Positions 37,918-49,586 of a stretch of DNA of 64,000 bases are shown here, one piece after another (the stretch's first letter is position 1; each line of letters opens with the position of its first letter). Both the position numbers and the translations under genes were made by a program. The notes under the pieces are model-generated. The model had not been told where the DNA came from, ran no database searches, and was given only the letters and a program-made list of their open reading frames with translations. The stretch spans positions 44,470 through 108,469 of the forward strand of contig NZ_CDBO01000047.1 in the NCBI RefSeq assembly GCF_000819885.1, read 5' to 3'. Origin of the DNA: Aeromonas fluvialis (GTDB lineage Bacteria; Pseudomonadota; Gammaproteobacteria; Enterobacterales; Aeromonadaceae).

Positions 37918-38466
37918 TCAGAATCGGCGGACATACTCGCCGAGGGGCAGCTCGCGCAGCTTGCGCGCCTCCAGCATGGGGGTGCCGAGGTAGAGGAAGC
38001 CCACCAGCTGATCCTCTGCGGCCAGCCCCAATCCTTTATTTATCTGCTCGTCGAAGATAAACCAGCCGGAACGCCAGATGCCGTTGAAGCCCTGCGCCTG
38101 CGCGGCCATCTGCATCGCCATCAGGGCACAACCGGCAGAGAGCTCCTGCTCCAGTTTCGGCACCTTGGGGTGTGCCTGATAACGAGTTGCCACGGCGACG
38201 ACCAAGGGTGCCCGCAGCGGCGCTTCGCTGCACTTCTTGACGCTCTCTTCATCCTCGCCACGAGCGCGGGCAGCGTCAGCCAGCAGATTGCCCAGCCGCT
38301 CGCGGCCCTCCCCCTCAAACAGAATGAACTGCCAGGGAGTCAGGGTGCCGTGATCCGGCGCGCGCAGACCCGCCTTGAGGATATTGTCGAGTACCTCACC
38401 GCTCGGGGCGGGATCGGTGAGACGGCCACAGGAGTGGCGATTGAGCAACAGGGTGAGGGCATCCAT
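37918..38466 (-). CDS. ydjA: YdjA-type nitroreductase family protein
   Basis: This 182-residue FMN-dependent nitroreductase-fold protein closely resembles E. coli YdjA: it starts MDALTLLLNRHSCGRLTDPA, then APDHGTLTPWQFILFEGEGR, EQELSAGCALMAMQMAAQAQ, GFNGIWRSG and VGFLYLGTP. YdjA is a small, minimal member of the family whose physiological substrate is unknown. It lies downstream of fadH on the same strand but separated by a terminator, so it probably has its own promoter. Confidence 0.9.
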   Translation of the reverse strand: MDALTLLLNRHSCGRLTDPAPSGEVLDNILKAGLRAPDHGTLTPWQFILFEGEGRERLGNLLADAARARGEDEESVKKCSEAPLRAPLVVAVATRYQAHPKVPKLEQELSAGCALMAMQMAAQAQGFNGIWRSGWFIFDEQINKGLGLAAEDQLVGFLYLGTPMLEARKLRELPLGEYVRRF

Positions 38467-38524
38467 GGGCAATTCCTTCTCTGGGGCAATGATGGCGCTA
38501 CCTTAGCACAGCACCGAATGAAGA

Positions 38525-38547
38525 AAACCCCTGAGGCTCAGGGGTTT
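38525..38547 (-). terminator. fadH terminator
   Basis: A perfect 10-bp stem (aaacccctga / tcaggggttt, loop ggc) is followed on the minus strand by TCTTCATTC; the stem itself supplies a T-run. Confidence 0.65.
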
Positions 38548-38580
38548 ATCGCACGATAAAGGGCAGGATGGCACAGCTGG

Positions 38581-40656
<2,076 letters not shown>

Positions 40657-40684
40657 CTAGAGTAAAGAATCGAAAATTCTTTTT

Positions 40685-40698
40685 CAAACAAATGTTTG
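40685..40698. promoter_or_regulatory. PsrA-like operator upstream of fadH
   Basis: The 14-bp inverted repeat CAAACAAATGTTTG fits the CAAAC-N4-GTTTG form of the motif bound by PsrA, a TetR-family fatty-acid-degradation repressor of Pseudomonas, Shewanella and relatives. It lies 65 bp upstream of the fadH start in the 208-bp fadH-sppA gap. Assignment rests on motif and target gene only. Confidence 0.6.
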
Positions 40699-40828
40699 GA
40701 CAATTTTTCAGCGAACAGCCGTGCCCTGAAGGAAGATAGACGGGATCCGCCAGTCGGAAATGGCAATTTCGCCCGCAACTGGTTAATAATGACCCTTCTC
40801 TACCCATTAACAGGGCGATAACGCGACT

Positions 40829-42673
40829 ATGTCTATTTTCAAAGGTCTGGGTTGGTTGTTCCGCAGCCTGTGGCGCCTGCTCAATTTCACCCGGCTGATG
40901 CTGGTCAATCTGCTGTTTCTCATCGTAGTGCTGGTCATCGTCTTCAGCGTCAGCCAGAAAGAGGCCCCAGAGGCTCCCATCGAAGGGGCGCTGACCCTCA
41001 ATCTCAACGGCGTACTGGTGGAGCAACGCTCCCAGACCGATCCCACCGTGCAACTGCTGCGCCAGATGGATAGCAGCGACGAGCAGCCGAGCGAAATCGT
41101 CCTCTCCGACCTGCTGTGGGCCATCAAGAGTGCCAAGGATGACGAACGCATCAAGGCGCTGGTAATCAAGCCACAAGGGCTGCTGGGAGCCACCTTCTCC
41201 AAGCTGCAGGAGGTGGCGAGCGCCATCGATGAGTTCAAAGAGAGCGGCAAACCGGTGATCGCCATGGCTGATTTCTACACCCAGGGCCAGTACCTGCTGG
41301 CGGCCCACGCCGATCACGTGCTGCTCAACCAGAGCGGCGCCGTGGTGATCGAGGGGCTTGGGGTCTACCAGACCTACTTCAAGTCGGCACTGGAGAAACT
41401 CAACATCACCCCGCACGTGTTCAAGGTCGGTACCTACAAATCCTTCGTCGAGCCCTATACCCGCGACGAGATGTCCCCCGAGAGCAAAGAAGCGAACCAG
41501 CGCTGGCTGGATCAGCTGTGGCAATTCTATGTGGCAGATGTGGCCGAGCAGCGGGAGATCGAACCCGATGCGGTCGCGCCGGGCAAGGAGCGCTTCCTCG
41601 AACTGCTGCGCAAGGCCGGTGGCAATGCCGCCAACTACGCCCTCGACAACGGTCTGGTGGATCAGCTGGCCACCCGCGACGAAATGACCCAGGCGGTCAT
41701 TAAAGAGGTTGGCGAAGCGGACGATCACGGCTGGAAAGGGGTCGGCCTGAAAGAGTATCTGGCTGCAGTGCCCGAACAGTATCCCCAGAGTGGCAAGGAT
41801 GAGGTGGGTCTGGTGGTCGCCAGCGGCGCCATCATGGATGGCGTCCAGCCTGCCGGCACCATCGGCGGTGATAGCCTCTCCGACCTGCTGGCCGATGCCC
41901 GCCGCGATGACAAGGTTAAAGCCGTGGTCCTGCGGGTCGACAGCCCCGGTGGCAGCGCCTTCGCCGCCGAGCAGATCCGAGCAGAGCTGCTGGCCCTGAA
42001 ACAGGCAGGCAAGCCGGTGGTGGTCTCCATGGGCAGCTATGCCGCTTCCGGTGGCTACTGGATCTCTGCCGATGCGGACAAGATCTTCGCCTCCCCCACC
42101 ACCCTCACCGGTTCCATCGGGGTGTTCGGCATGTTCGCCACTATCGACAAGGCATTGGCCCAGTTCGGTGTGCATACCGACGGGGTCGGCACCACCGATT
42201 ACGTCGGCGTCGGCCCGACCCGCGCCCTGCCGGATCACGTCGGTCAGGCGATCCAGCTGAGCGTCGAGGATACCTACCAGCGCTTCATCGGTCTGGTGAG
42301 CAAGGGTCGTGGCCTGAGCCCGGAAGAGGCCGAGAAAGCGGCTGAAGGTCGGGTCTGGACCGGCGAAGATGCCAAGACCCTGGGTCTGGTGGACGAGTTC
42401 GGCAATCTGGATGACGCCATCAAGGCCGCCGCCGAGCTGGCCGACCTCAAGGAGTGGCAGGTGACCCCCATCGAGCTGGAGGAGTCCACCAAAGACAAGT
42501 TCCTGCGCCAGCTGTTTGACAGCAGCGCCCAAGTGCTGGCGCCGCAGTTGCAAAGCTGGCTGCCAGCAGGCTTTGGCAAGGCGCTGGTCGAGCTGAACCG
42601 CAGTCTGGACCCACTGACACACTTCAACGATCCGCAAGGCACCTACGCCTTCTGCCCGGTCTGCATGCAGTAG
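40829..42673 (+). CDS. sppA: Signal peptide peptidase SppA, 67K type
   Basis: SppA is an inner-membrane, periplasm-facing serine protease that degrades cleaved signal peptides. The 614-residue protein has one N-terminal membrane segment (LVNLLFLIVVLVIVFSV, about 28-45) and two tandem peptidase S49 domains. The N-terminal domain supplies the catalytic lysine (VFKVGTYKSFVEPYTRD) and the C-terminal domain the serine (VSMGSYAASGGYWISADADK). Length is close to the E. coli enzyme. It is monocistronic, ending in a strong terminator. Confidence 0.95.
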   Translation: MSIFKGLGWLFRSLWRLLNFTRLMLVNLLFLIVVLVIVFSVSQKEAPEAPIEGALTLNLNGVLVEQRSQTDPTVQLLRQMDSSDEQPSEIVLSDLLWAIKSAKDDERIKALVIKPQGLLGATFSKLQEVASAIDEFKESGKPVIAMADFYTQGQYLLAAHADHVLLNQSGAVVIEGLGVYQTYFKSALEKLNITPHVFKVGTYKSFVEPYTRDEMSPESKEANQRWLDQLWQFYVADVAEQREIEPDAVAPGKERFLELLRKAGGNAANYALDNGLVDQLATRDEMTQAVIKEVGEADDHGWKGVGLKEYLAAVPEQYPQSGKDEVGLVVASGAIMDGVQPAGTIGGDSLSDLLADARRDDKVKAVVLRVDSPGGSAFAAEQIRAELLALKQAGKPVVVSMGSYAASGGYWISADADKIFASPTTLTGSIGVFGMFATIDKALAQFGVHTDGVGTTDYVGVGPTRALPDHVGQAIQLSVEDTYQRFIGLVSKGRGLSPEEAEKAAEGRVWTGEDAKTLGLVDEFGNLDDAIKAAAELADLKEWQVTPIELEESTKDKFLRQLFDSSAQVLAPQLQSWLPAGFGKALVELNRSLDPLTHFNDPQGTYAFCPVCMQ

Positions 42674-42700
42674 CAACAGCGTGAATATCCCATAAAAAAA

Positions 42701-42727
42701 CGGCGACCAGATGGTCGCCGTTTTTTT
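42701..42727. terminator. Bidirectional terminator between sppA and the L,D-transpeptidase gene
   Basis: An 8-bp stem (cggcgacc / ggtcgccg) is flanked by seven A on the left and seven T on the right, serving both convergent genes. Confidence 0.9.
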
Positions 42728-42764
42728 ATCCTGCCAGTGCCAGCAGCACAGCCAACTTGCTCAA

Positions 42765-43685
42765 TCAGGGATTGAGGCGGGTCGGCATGCCGCTGCGCTG
42801 CTCCAGCACCTGCTTGACCACATTGGAGTCAGTGTCGGCGTGGGCGAGGAAGCGGGTAGTAGCCTGGGTCATGGGCAGTGGCACGGCGGCGGTAGAGTTG
42901 AACTCCTCTTCGGTACGGGACAGCGGCTCGTGTACTTCCATGTAGCGACCGCCATCCGGCTCGACCGTGGTCTTGACCGGCTGGTTGACGAACTGGACTC
43001 GGGTGCCGACCGGCACGTTGTCGAACAGATACTTGATGTCGTCAGCGCGCAGACGCACACAGCCGCTGCTCACCCGCAGACCGATACCGAAGGTGGCATT
43101 GGTGCCGTGGATGGCATAGAGCTTGCCGATGTAGAGGGCGTGCAGACCCATGGGGTTATCCGGACCGGCTGGCCATACTGCCGGCAGGGTCTTGCCCTGG
43201 GCTGCATAGCGGCGACGGATGTTCTCGGTCGGGGTCCAGGTCGGGTTGGCTCGCTTGCGCTCTACCTTGGTCACCCAGTTTTCCGGTGTGTCTGCGCCCA
43301 ACTGCCCGATACCAATGGGCAGGACGTGAACCACGTTCTTCCCTTTCGGGTAGTAGTAAAGACGCATCTCAGCGACGTTGATGACGATTCCTTCGCGGGG
43401 GGCATTGGGCAGGATCAACTGGTGGGGGATGATCAGGGTGCTACCCGCCGTCGGCAGATAGGGATCAACGCCCGAGTTGGCTTCCATGATGTTGGTCAGC
43501 CCCAGCTGGAACTCAGTGGCAATCTGCTCCAGCGGACGGTTGTCCGCAGGCACCACGTATTCCTGGTTCTCACCGATCAGGCGGCTGTTGGCGGCTGGCA
43601 GCGCGTATTCAACGGCGGCGGCCTGCTGGCTGACCAGCGCAAGTGTGCATAAAAGAGCCGAAGCGGCAGTGCGAAGGGGATTCAT
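42765..43685 (-). CDS. L,D-transpeptidase, ErfK/YbiS/YcfS family
   Basis: This 306-residue periplasmic enzyme links peptidoglycan stems or the Braun lipoprotein to diaminopimelate. A signal peptide ([20 protein letters not shown], cut near residue 24) precedes a LysM-like region ([20 protein letters not shown]) and the YkuD catalytic domain. The active-site segment is [20 protein letters not shown], with the nucleophilic cysteine in SGCVRL. The C-terminal tail is proline-poor and acidic. It is convergent with sppA. Which family member (LdtA, B or C) it equals cannot be fixed by eye. Confidence 0.92.
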   Translation of the reverse strand: MNPLRTAASALLCTLALVSQQAAAVEYALPAANSRLIGENQEYVVPADNRPLEQIATEFQLGLTNIMEANSGVDPYLPTAGSTLIIPHQLILPNAPREGIVINVAEMRLYYYPKGKNVVHVLPIGIGQLGADTPENWVTKVERKRANPTWTPTENIRRRYAAQGKTLPAVWPAGPDNPMGLHALYIGKLYAIHGTNATFGIGLRVSSGCVRLRADDIKYLFDNVPVGTRVQFVNQPVKTTVEPDGGRYMEVHEPLSRTEEEFNSTAAVPLPMTQATTRFLAHADTDSNVVKQVLEQRSGMPTRLNP

Positions 43686-44203
43686 AAAATTCCTGTGTGG
43701 TTTCCTGTACCAAATGGGCCGGGGGCCGTCTCATCCTCGGTCTGCCGGTGGCGGGTCAACCTGCCCCACGACGCCAATAACCGAGCGCGCATTCTTTCCT
43801 GAGTCGGCCAAAATTTCAACTTCGATATGTTGCTTTTCTTGTTAAAAGGGGCCGTTTTCAACATATCTCTGCATAACAGGGGAAGAGTGAATCTAACAAT
43901 ATGCGGATGAGTAAAATATGAGCAAGGCTGGCGTTCCACTACTCGATGAAATCGCCAGCTAGCATTGGCTCGAAGCGCCTAAACAGTATTAAGAGCGAAA
44001 CAGATATAAAACATTCATGACGAGCCAGGAGACCATCCTGTCTACCAACCTCCTCGCCATTATTTACTTTTACGGTACAGGAGAAAAACAGCTCCCGTTG
44101 TGATTATTTGATTGAACTGGCTCTGCTTTATGTTTACCAATGAAGCATTGTGGCCATCAGGGATATGGCGGGTTCTTTTCAACAACAAGGACGAGGTTCC
44201 ACC
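43686..44203. promoter_or_regulatory. Divergent upstream region of the L,D-transpeptidase and second peptide importer
   Basis: This 518-bp gap holds no convincing gene. It is AT-rich from about 43800 to 44150 and should contain the promoters of both divergent units. I see no operator I can name. Confidence 0.5.
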
Positions 44204-45229
44204 ATGCTGTCGTATTTCCTACGCCGGATGCTGCTGATCATCCCGACGTTTCTCGGTATCACCCTGCTCGTCTTCACCATCACCCGTTTCGTACCGGGCG
44301 GCCCGGTCGAACGCATGCTGCTGCAAGCCCAGGTTTCCCAGAATGAATCTGGCCGCTCCAGCGGCAGCAAGGGGGCACAGGCCCTCTCCGATGAGCAGAT
44401 CGAGGAGCTCAAGGCCTTCTATGGCCTCGACAAGCCGATGCTGGTCGCCTATTGGGAGTGGCTGCAGAAGCTGGCGGTGCTGGATCTTGGCGAATCGACC
44501 CGCTATTACGAGCCGGTGTGGGATCTCATCAAGGAGCGGCTCCCCGTCACCGCCTTCTTCGGACTGGCGACCTTTCTGCTGAGCTATGCGGTCTCCATCC
44601 CGCTCGGGGTGGCCAAGGCGCTCAGGCACAACAGCCGCTTCGACTCGTTAAGCTCCATGCTCATCTACATGGCCTATGCCCTACCCGCCTACGTGGTGGG
44701 GATCTTCCTCATCACCATTTTCGCCTTCCATCTGGAGTGGCTGCCGATGGGCGGTTTTCCGGGGGACGACTTTGAATACATGGAGAGCAGCTGGGATCAG
44801 ATCCGCACTGTCTTTGCCCACGCCCTGCTGCCGCTTATCGCCTACGCCATCGGTGATTTCGCTATCCTCACCATGACCATGAAAAACAGCCTGATGGAGA
44901 ACTTGTCGGCGGATTATGTGCGTACCGCAGTGGCCAAGGGGTTGCCGTTTCGCAAGGCGGTCACCGACCACGCCATGCGCAACAGCCTGATCCCTATCGC
45001 CAGTCACTTAGGGTCGGTGCTCACCGTTTTCTTTGGCGGTTCCTTCCTCATCGAGACCATCTTCAACATCGACGGCATCGGCCTGCTCGGTTACGAGGCG
45101 ATCGTCGAGCGGGATTACCCCACCGTCATGGGCATTCTGGCCATCACCTCCATGCTGATGCTGATAGGCAATATCGTCTCCGATATCTGTGTTGCCCTGG
45201 TTGATCCCCGCGTGCGGTTTGGAGACTGA
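44204..45229 (+). CDS. Peptide ABC transporter permease, YejB/OppB type
   Basis: This 341-residue inner-membrane permease starts at an ATG seven bases after GAGG. It opens MLSYFLRRMLLIIPTFLGIT with VFTITRFVPGGPVERML, the pattern of OppB and YejB. The insertion SEQ-like region (SDEQIEELKAFYGLDKPMLV), the EAA loop (DYVRTAVAKGLPFRKAVTDH) and the final DPRVRFGD are typical of the YejB branch. It is the first gene of a five-gene operon (permease, permease, binding protein, ATPase, ATPase). The next gene follows after 2 bp. Confidence 0.9.
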   Translation: MLSYFLRRMLLIIPTFLGITLLVFTITRFVPGGPVERMLLQAQVSQNESGRSSGSKGAQALSDEQIEELKAFYGLDKPMLVAYWEWLQKLAVLDLGESTRYYEPVWDLIKERLPVTAFFGLATFLLSYAVSIPLGVAKALRHNSRFDSLSSMLIYMAYALPAYVVGIFLITIFAFHLEWLPMGGFPGDDFEYMESSWDQIRTVFAHALLPLIAYAIGDFAILTMTMKNSLMENLSADYVRTAVAKGLPFRKAVTDHAMRNSLIPIASHLGSVLTVFFGGSFLIETIFNIDGIGLLGYEAIVERDYPTVMGILAITSMLMLIGNIVSDICVALVDPRVRFGD

Positions 45230-45231
45230 CC

Positions 45232-46275
45232 ATGAAGCTCAATCCGGTTACCTTGAAAAAACTCAAGCGCTTCAAATCGATCAAGCGCGGCTACTACTCC
45301 TTCATCATCTTCACCACCCTGGTGCTGCTCTCCCTGCTGGCAGAGCTGCTGGTCAACAGCCGGGCGCTGATGGTGAGCTATCAGGGCCAGCTGCACTTCC
45401 CCACCTATGGCGATGTGATCCCCGGTCAGCAGTTCGGGCTCGATTACGAGTACGAGACCAACTATCGCCAGCTCAAGGCCAAGTTTGCCGCAGAGGGCCA
45501 GGGCGACTGGGTGCTGCTGCCGCCAGTCCCCTGGAATCCCTACGAGCAGGATTTCAAAGAGGATGTCTACCCGCCCTACGCCCCCAGCGCGGCTGAGCGC
45601 CACTTCCTCGGCACCGACACCAGCGGCCGCGACGTGCTGGCGCGACTGGTCTACGGCTTTCGCATCGCCATCGGCTTTGCCTTTATCGCGCTGGCGGCCA
45701 GTTACGCCATCGGGGTCACCATCGGCTGTCTGATGGGCTTTCTCGGCGGCCGCTTTGATCTCATCCTGCAACGCTTTATCGAGATCTGGTCTCAGGTGCC
45801 GTTTCTCTACGTCATCATGATCCTGGTGTCGCAGGCCAAGCCCAACTTCGGCCTGTTTGTCGGCATCAACGTGCTGTTCGGCTGGATGGGGATCACCTGG
45901 TATATGCGCACCCTCACCTACAAAGAGCGGGCGCGGGACTATGTGATGGCAGCGCGGGCGCAAGGGGCGAGCGCCAAACGGATCATCTTCAACCACATCC
46001 TGCCCAACACCCTGATGATGATCGTCACCCTGGCACCGTTCGCCGTGGTGGGCAATATCTCCACCCTGACGGCGCTCGACTATCTGGGCTTTGGCCTCGC
46101 GCCGCCAACACCGAGCTGGGGCGAGCTGCTCTCCCAGGGCATCAACAATCTGGATGCCATCTGGATCGTCAGCTCAGTGGTGGCGGCGGTGAGTCTGGTG
46201 CTGATCATGGTCTCCTTTATCGGTGAGGCGATCCGCGAGGCGTTCGATCCGCGCAAATTTACCCGTTACCAGTAA
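45232..46275 (+). CDS. Peptide ABC transporter permease, YejE type
   Basis: The 347-residue permease has the YejE layout: an N-terminal KRFKSIKRGYYSFIIFTTLV start with the first membrane segment, a long periplasmic insert (about 45-120) that includes WVLLPPVPWNPYEQDF, then FLGTDTSGRDVLARLVYGFR and four more membrane segments. The EAA loop is DYVMAARAQGASAKRIIFNH; it ends with IGEAIREAFDPRKF. It pairs with the preceding YejB-type gene. E. coli YejABEF helps import some peptides, including microcin C; the same role here is not shown. Confidence 0.9.
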   Translation: MKLNPVTLKKLKRFKSIKRGYYSFIIFTTLVLLSLLAELLVNSRALMVSYQGQLHFPTYGDVIPGQQFGLDYEYETNYRQLKAKFAAEGQGDWVLLPPVPWNPYEQDFKEDVYPPYAPSAAERHFLGTDTSGRDVLARLVYGFRIAIGFAFIALAASYAIGVTIGCLMGFLGGRFDLILQRFIEIWSQVPFLYVIMILVSQAKPNFGLFVGINVLFGWMGITWYMRTLTYKERARDYVMAARAQGASAKRIIFNHILPNTLMMIVTLAPFAVVGNISTLTALDYLGFGLAPPTPSWGELLSQGINNLDAIWIVSSVVAAVSLVLIMVSFIGEAIREAFDPRKFTRYQ

Positions 46276-46426
46276 GTCAGCCGGTACCAGCGCGCATCGG
46301 TAGGCGCCGGGTAACAAACAATCATTAATGAAGGACGGGCCGCCCTCATCGGCGGTCCCGGGAGCAAGGGATAATCCCGTTATCAATCAAGACCCCCAGT
46401 GCAGGGGCCAGACCTGGAAGTCAAAC

Positions 46427-48244
46427 ATGAAAAATAAAATCACATGGATAGGTGCTCTCTTTGTGCTGGTAAACAGATCCTGGGTCTGGGCGGCCAGCCT
46501 GCCTGCGGATCTCAAATGGGAGACCAACGACACCGACCCCGTGTTCGCCTCCCCCAAGGCGCTGCCGGGCGGCAGCCTCAATATGTTTGTCGACAGCTTT
46601 CCGCTGACGTTTCGCACCGTGGGGCCTGACTCCAACGGATCGTTCCGCTCCTTTATTCTCGATAACCAGTTGCGGCTCATCAGCTTTCACCCCAATACCG
46701 GCAACCCCATCCCCTCGCTGGCGACCCACTGGGCCATCGCGCCAGACAATCAGACCGTCTACTTCAAGCTGGATCCGCGGGCCAAATGGTCGGATGGCAA
46801 GCCGGTCAATGCCGACGACTACACCTTCGGCTACCAGATGATGCGCTCCAAACACATCAAGGGGCCCTGGTTCAACAACTACTACACCACCGAAGTGGTG
46901 GCGGTTGAGAAGCTCGATGATCACACCATTATGGTCAAAGCGGGCAACCGCAAGGCCAAGCTGGATCTGCTCAACACCACCGAGCTGTGGCCCCAGCCCA
47001 AGCACCACTACAAGCTGACCCCCAACTGGGTGAAACAGTACAACTGGGCCGTAGTGCCCACCACAGGTCCCTATGTGATCAGCGACGTCAAGAAGGGCAA
47101 GTCGGTCACCTTCAGCAAGCAGCAGGATTGGTGGGCAAAAGACGATCGCTATAACCAGCACAGATTCAACATCGACACCATCAAGGTGCAGGTGATCCGC
47201 GATCACAACATCGCCTTCCGCCACTTCCTGAAAGGGGAGATCGATACCTTCGAGATGATCCTGCCCAACTGGTGGCATGAAAAAGCGGTCACCCCGGAGT
47301 ACAAGAAGGGGTACGTGCAGAAGGTGATGGCCATGACCGACACCAAACAGGGCGGTCAGGGGGTCCACCTCAATGTAGCCAACCCCAAACTGGCAGACGT
47401 GAACGTGCGCCTTGGCATCCAGCACGCCTTCAACATCGACAAGATGATCGAGACCGTGCTGCGCGGCGACTATGACAGAGCCACCACCTTTGACTCGGGC
47501 TTTGGCGAGTTCACTGACATCACGCTGCCGGAGCGGGCTTATGACATAGGCAAGGCGCGGGAGTACTTTGCCAAGGGCGGCTATAACAAGCCGGGGCCGG
47601 ACGGTATCCTGCAGAATGAGAAGGGTGAGCGGCTGACGCTGGCGCTCACCTACACCAGTCAGGAGCACTCCAAGCGACTGACCGTGCTGAAAGAGGAGGC
47701 CAAGAAGGCGGGTCTGGATCTGGAGCTCAATCTGGTGGATGGCGCCACCGGCTTCAAGGTGATGCTGGAGAAGAAACACGAAGCGGCCTGGCTCGGTTGG
47801 GGCGGCGGCGGTCTCTATCCGCAATATTGGGAGTTTTTCCACTCCGCCAACGCCAACAAACCGCAGACCAACAACCTGTTCAACGTGGCTGACAAGGAGC
47901 TGGACACGCTGATCGACGCCTACAACGTCGAATTCGACATGGCCAAACGGGCCAATCTCTCCCAGCAGATCCAGCAGCGCATCCATGACCTCGCCATCTT
48001 CGTGCCCGGGGTGCAGCTCAACTATGTGCGGGCCAGCAGCTGGCGTTATGTGATGCTGCCGGAGGTGCCTGCCACCAAGAACACGCCGGATCTGCTCTAC
48101 TGGCCGATGGATGGTTATCCTCACAGTAGCGGCGGTCTGCTCTGGCTCGATCCCAAGGTGAAGGAAGAGACCCGCAACGCCAAGGAGGCAGGGGAGGCGC
48201 TGGCGCCCATCAACCTGCTCGACAAGACCTATGCACGTCATTGA
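46427..48244 (+). CDS. Periplasmic peptide-binding protein, SBP family 5 (YejA-like)
   Basis: The chosen ATG gives 605 residues with a signal peptide ([20 protein letters not shown], cut near WAASLP). The mature protein has family 5 features: [20 protein letters not shown], a YejA-like opening, then [20 protein letters not shown] and [18 protein letters not shown] lies before the start. It sits third in the operon, between the permeases and ATPases. Its stop is followed by the first ATPase gene after 31 bp, with that gene's ribosome binding site in the gap. Confidence 0.9.
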   Translation: MKNKITWIGALFVLVNRSWVWAASLPADLKWETNDTDPVFASPKALPGGSLNMFVDSFPLTFRTVGPDSNGSFRSFILDNQLRLISFHPNTGNPIPSLATHWAIAPDNQTVYFKLDPRAKWSDGKPVNADDYTFGYQMMRSKHIKGPWFNNYYTTEVVAVEKLDDHTIMVKAGNRKAKLDLLNTTELWPQPKHHYKLTPNWVKQYNWAVVPTTGPYVISDVKKGKSVTFSKQQDWWAKDDRYNQHRFNIDTIKVQVIRDHNIAFRHFLKGEIDTFEMILPNWWHEKAVTPEYKKGYVQKVMAMTDTKQGGQGVHLNVANPKLADVNVRLGIQHAFNIDKMIETVLRGDYDRATTFDSGFGEFTDITLPERAYDIGKAREYFAKGGYNKPGPDGILQNEKGERLTLALTYTSQEHSKRLTVLKEEAKKAGLDLELNLVDGATGFKVMLEKKHEAAWLGWGGGGLYPQYWEFFHSANANKPQTNNLFNVADKELDTLIDAYNVEFDMAKRANLSQQIQQRIHDLAIFVPGVQLNYVRASSWRYVMLPEVPATKNTPDLLYWPMDGYPHSSGGLLWLDPKVKEETRNAKEAGEALAPINLLDKTYARH

Positions 48245-48275
48245 AATTCAGGCCATTGCGAAGGGAACAGCCGTT

Positions 48276-49586
48276 ATGCCCAACACCCAGGCCCCCATTC
48301 TTGACGTACCGGATAACGGGGGGGAGTTCGCCGCTGATAACGGCCAGCACCAGGCCCCAATCCTCGACGTACCGGATAACGGGGGGGAGTTCGCCGCTGA
48401 TAACGGCCAGCACCCAGCCTCGCTCCTTGCCGTACCGGATAACGGGGGGGAGTTCGCCGCTGATAACGGCCAGCACCCAGCCTCGCTCCTTACCGTACCG
48501 GATAACGGGGGGGAGTTCGCCGTTGATAGCGGCCAGCACCAGGCCCCAATCCTCGACGTACCGGATAACGGGGGGGAGTTCGCCGTTGATAGCGGCCAGC
48601 ACCCAGCCCCAATCCTCGAAGTACGCGATCTCGAGGTGGAGTTCGCCGTCGACGACGGCAAGATCAAGGTGCTCGACGGGGTCAGCTTCAAGGTGGCCCC
48701 GGGTCAGACCTTAGGCGTTGTCGGCGAGTCTGGCTGTGGCAAGAGCGTCACCTCGCTCGCCATCATGGGGCTCTTGCCCAAACCCCACGGTCAGGTGGTA
48801 GCCGGATCCATCCGCTTTCAGGGGGAGGAGCTGCTGTCGCTTGCGCCGGATCAGATGTACAAGGTGCGCGGCAACCGCATCTCGATGATCTTTCAGGAGC
48901 CGATGACGGCCCTCAACCCGGTGCAGACTGTGGGGGAGCAGCTGATGGAGGTGTTTCGCCTCCATCGCCCCGAGTATGACAAGGCCCAGCGCAAAGCCGC
49001 TGCCATCGCCATGCTGCAAAAGGTGGGGATCCCTGAACCGGCCCAACGCTTTGCGGTCTATCCCTACAACCTCTCCGGCGGCATGCGCCAGCGGGTGATG
49101 ATCGCCATGGCGCTCTCCTGCGAGCCAGACCTGCTTATCTGTGACGAGCCGACCACGGCGCTGGATGTCACTATTCAGGCCCAGATCCTCGAACTGATGA
49201 AAGAGCTGCAGGCCCAGACCGGGATGGCCATCATCTTTATCACCCACGATCTGGGGGTGGTGGCGGAGCTGTGCGACGAAGTGGTGGTGATGTACGCCGG
49301 GCGGGCGGTGGAGCAGGCTGATGTGTTCGAACTGTTTGACCACCCCCGTCACCCCTATACCCACGGCTTGATGAGCTCGATCCCGCGCCTTGAGGATGAG
49401 CCCAAGAGCCTGCTCAAGACCATCAAGGGACAGGTGCCAGCCCTGCACGAGATGCCCGCTGGTTGCCGCTTCTCCAACCGCTGCCCCCACGCGACCGATC
49501 TCTGTGTCAGCGCCGTTCCGGCGGTGGAGCAGCTAACCTCGCGTCACCATGTCGCCTGTCACTACTGGAAGGAGTTGACCGTATGA
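48276..49586 (+). CDS. Peptide ABC transporter ATPase, DppD/OppD type, with a 105-residue N-terminal repeat insertion
   Basis: The 436-residue protein starts MPNT after AAGGGA, then has five 21-residue repeats of the form [20 protein letters not shown](H), then a normal ATPase domain beginning [19 protein letters not shown]. Walker A is GESGCGKS, the signature LSGGMRQR, Walker [13 protein letters not shown], and the C-terminal peptide-transporter tail [18 protein letters not shown] is followed by the FeS-type cysteine stretch [14 protein letters not shown]. The repeats resemble the ATPase's own first residues and probably arose by duplication. Each repeat carries seven consecutive G, so slippage could switch the frame. 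An ATG at 48231 inside the binding-protein gene is less likely. Confidence 0.85.
   Translation: MPNTQAPILDVPDNGGEFAADNGQHQAPILDVPDNGGEFAADNGQHPASLLAVPDNGGEFAADNGQHPASLLTVPDNGGEFAVDSGQHQAPILDVPDNGGEFAVDSGQHPAPILEVRDLEVEFAVDDGKIKVLDGVSFKVAPGQTLGVVGESGCGKSVTSLAIMGLLPKPHGQVVAGSIRFQGEELLSLAPDQMYKVRGNRISMIFQEPMTALNPVQTVGEQLMEVFRLHRPEYDKAQRKAAAIAMLQKVGIPEPAQRFAVYPYNLSGGMRQRVMIAMALSCEPDLLICDEPTTALDVTIQAQILELMKELQAQTGMAIIFITHDLGVVAELCDEVVVMYAGRAVEQADVFELFDHPRHPYTHGLMSSIPRLEDEPKSLLKTIKGQVPALHEMPAGCRFSNRCPHATDLCVSAVPAVEQLTSRHHVACHYWKELTV
48288..48602 (+). repeat. Five in-frame 63-bp tandem repeats inside the ATPase gene
   Basis: Units start at 48288, 48351, 48414, 48477 and 48540, each exactly 63 bp. 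All contain gtaccggataacggggggga and encode VPDNGGEFA. They differ in two blocks: QAPILD (units 1, 2, 5) versus PASLLA or PASLLT (3, 4), and ADNGQH (1-3) versus VDSGQH (4, 5). A sixth, diverged copy at 48603-48665 is the true start of the ATPase domain ([20 protein letters not shown]). The block mosaic suggests unequal recombination among units. Confidence 0.95.

Noticed and set aside
48288..48602. CRISPR-like array
   Set aside because: The units are directly adjacent with no unique spacers, are 63 bp, and are in frame within a coding sequence; it is a coding tandem repeat.
48210..48602. Repeat protein on the minus strand (GELPPVIRY repeats)
   Set aside because: It is the reverse reading of the 63-bp repeats. 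The plus strand joins them in frame to an intact ATPase, and the minus frame has no start signal or partner domain.
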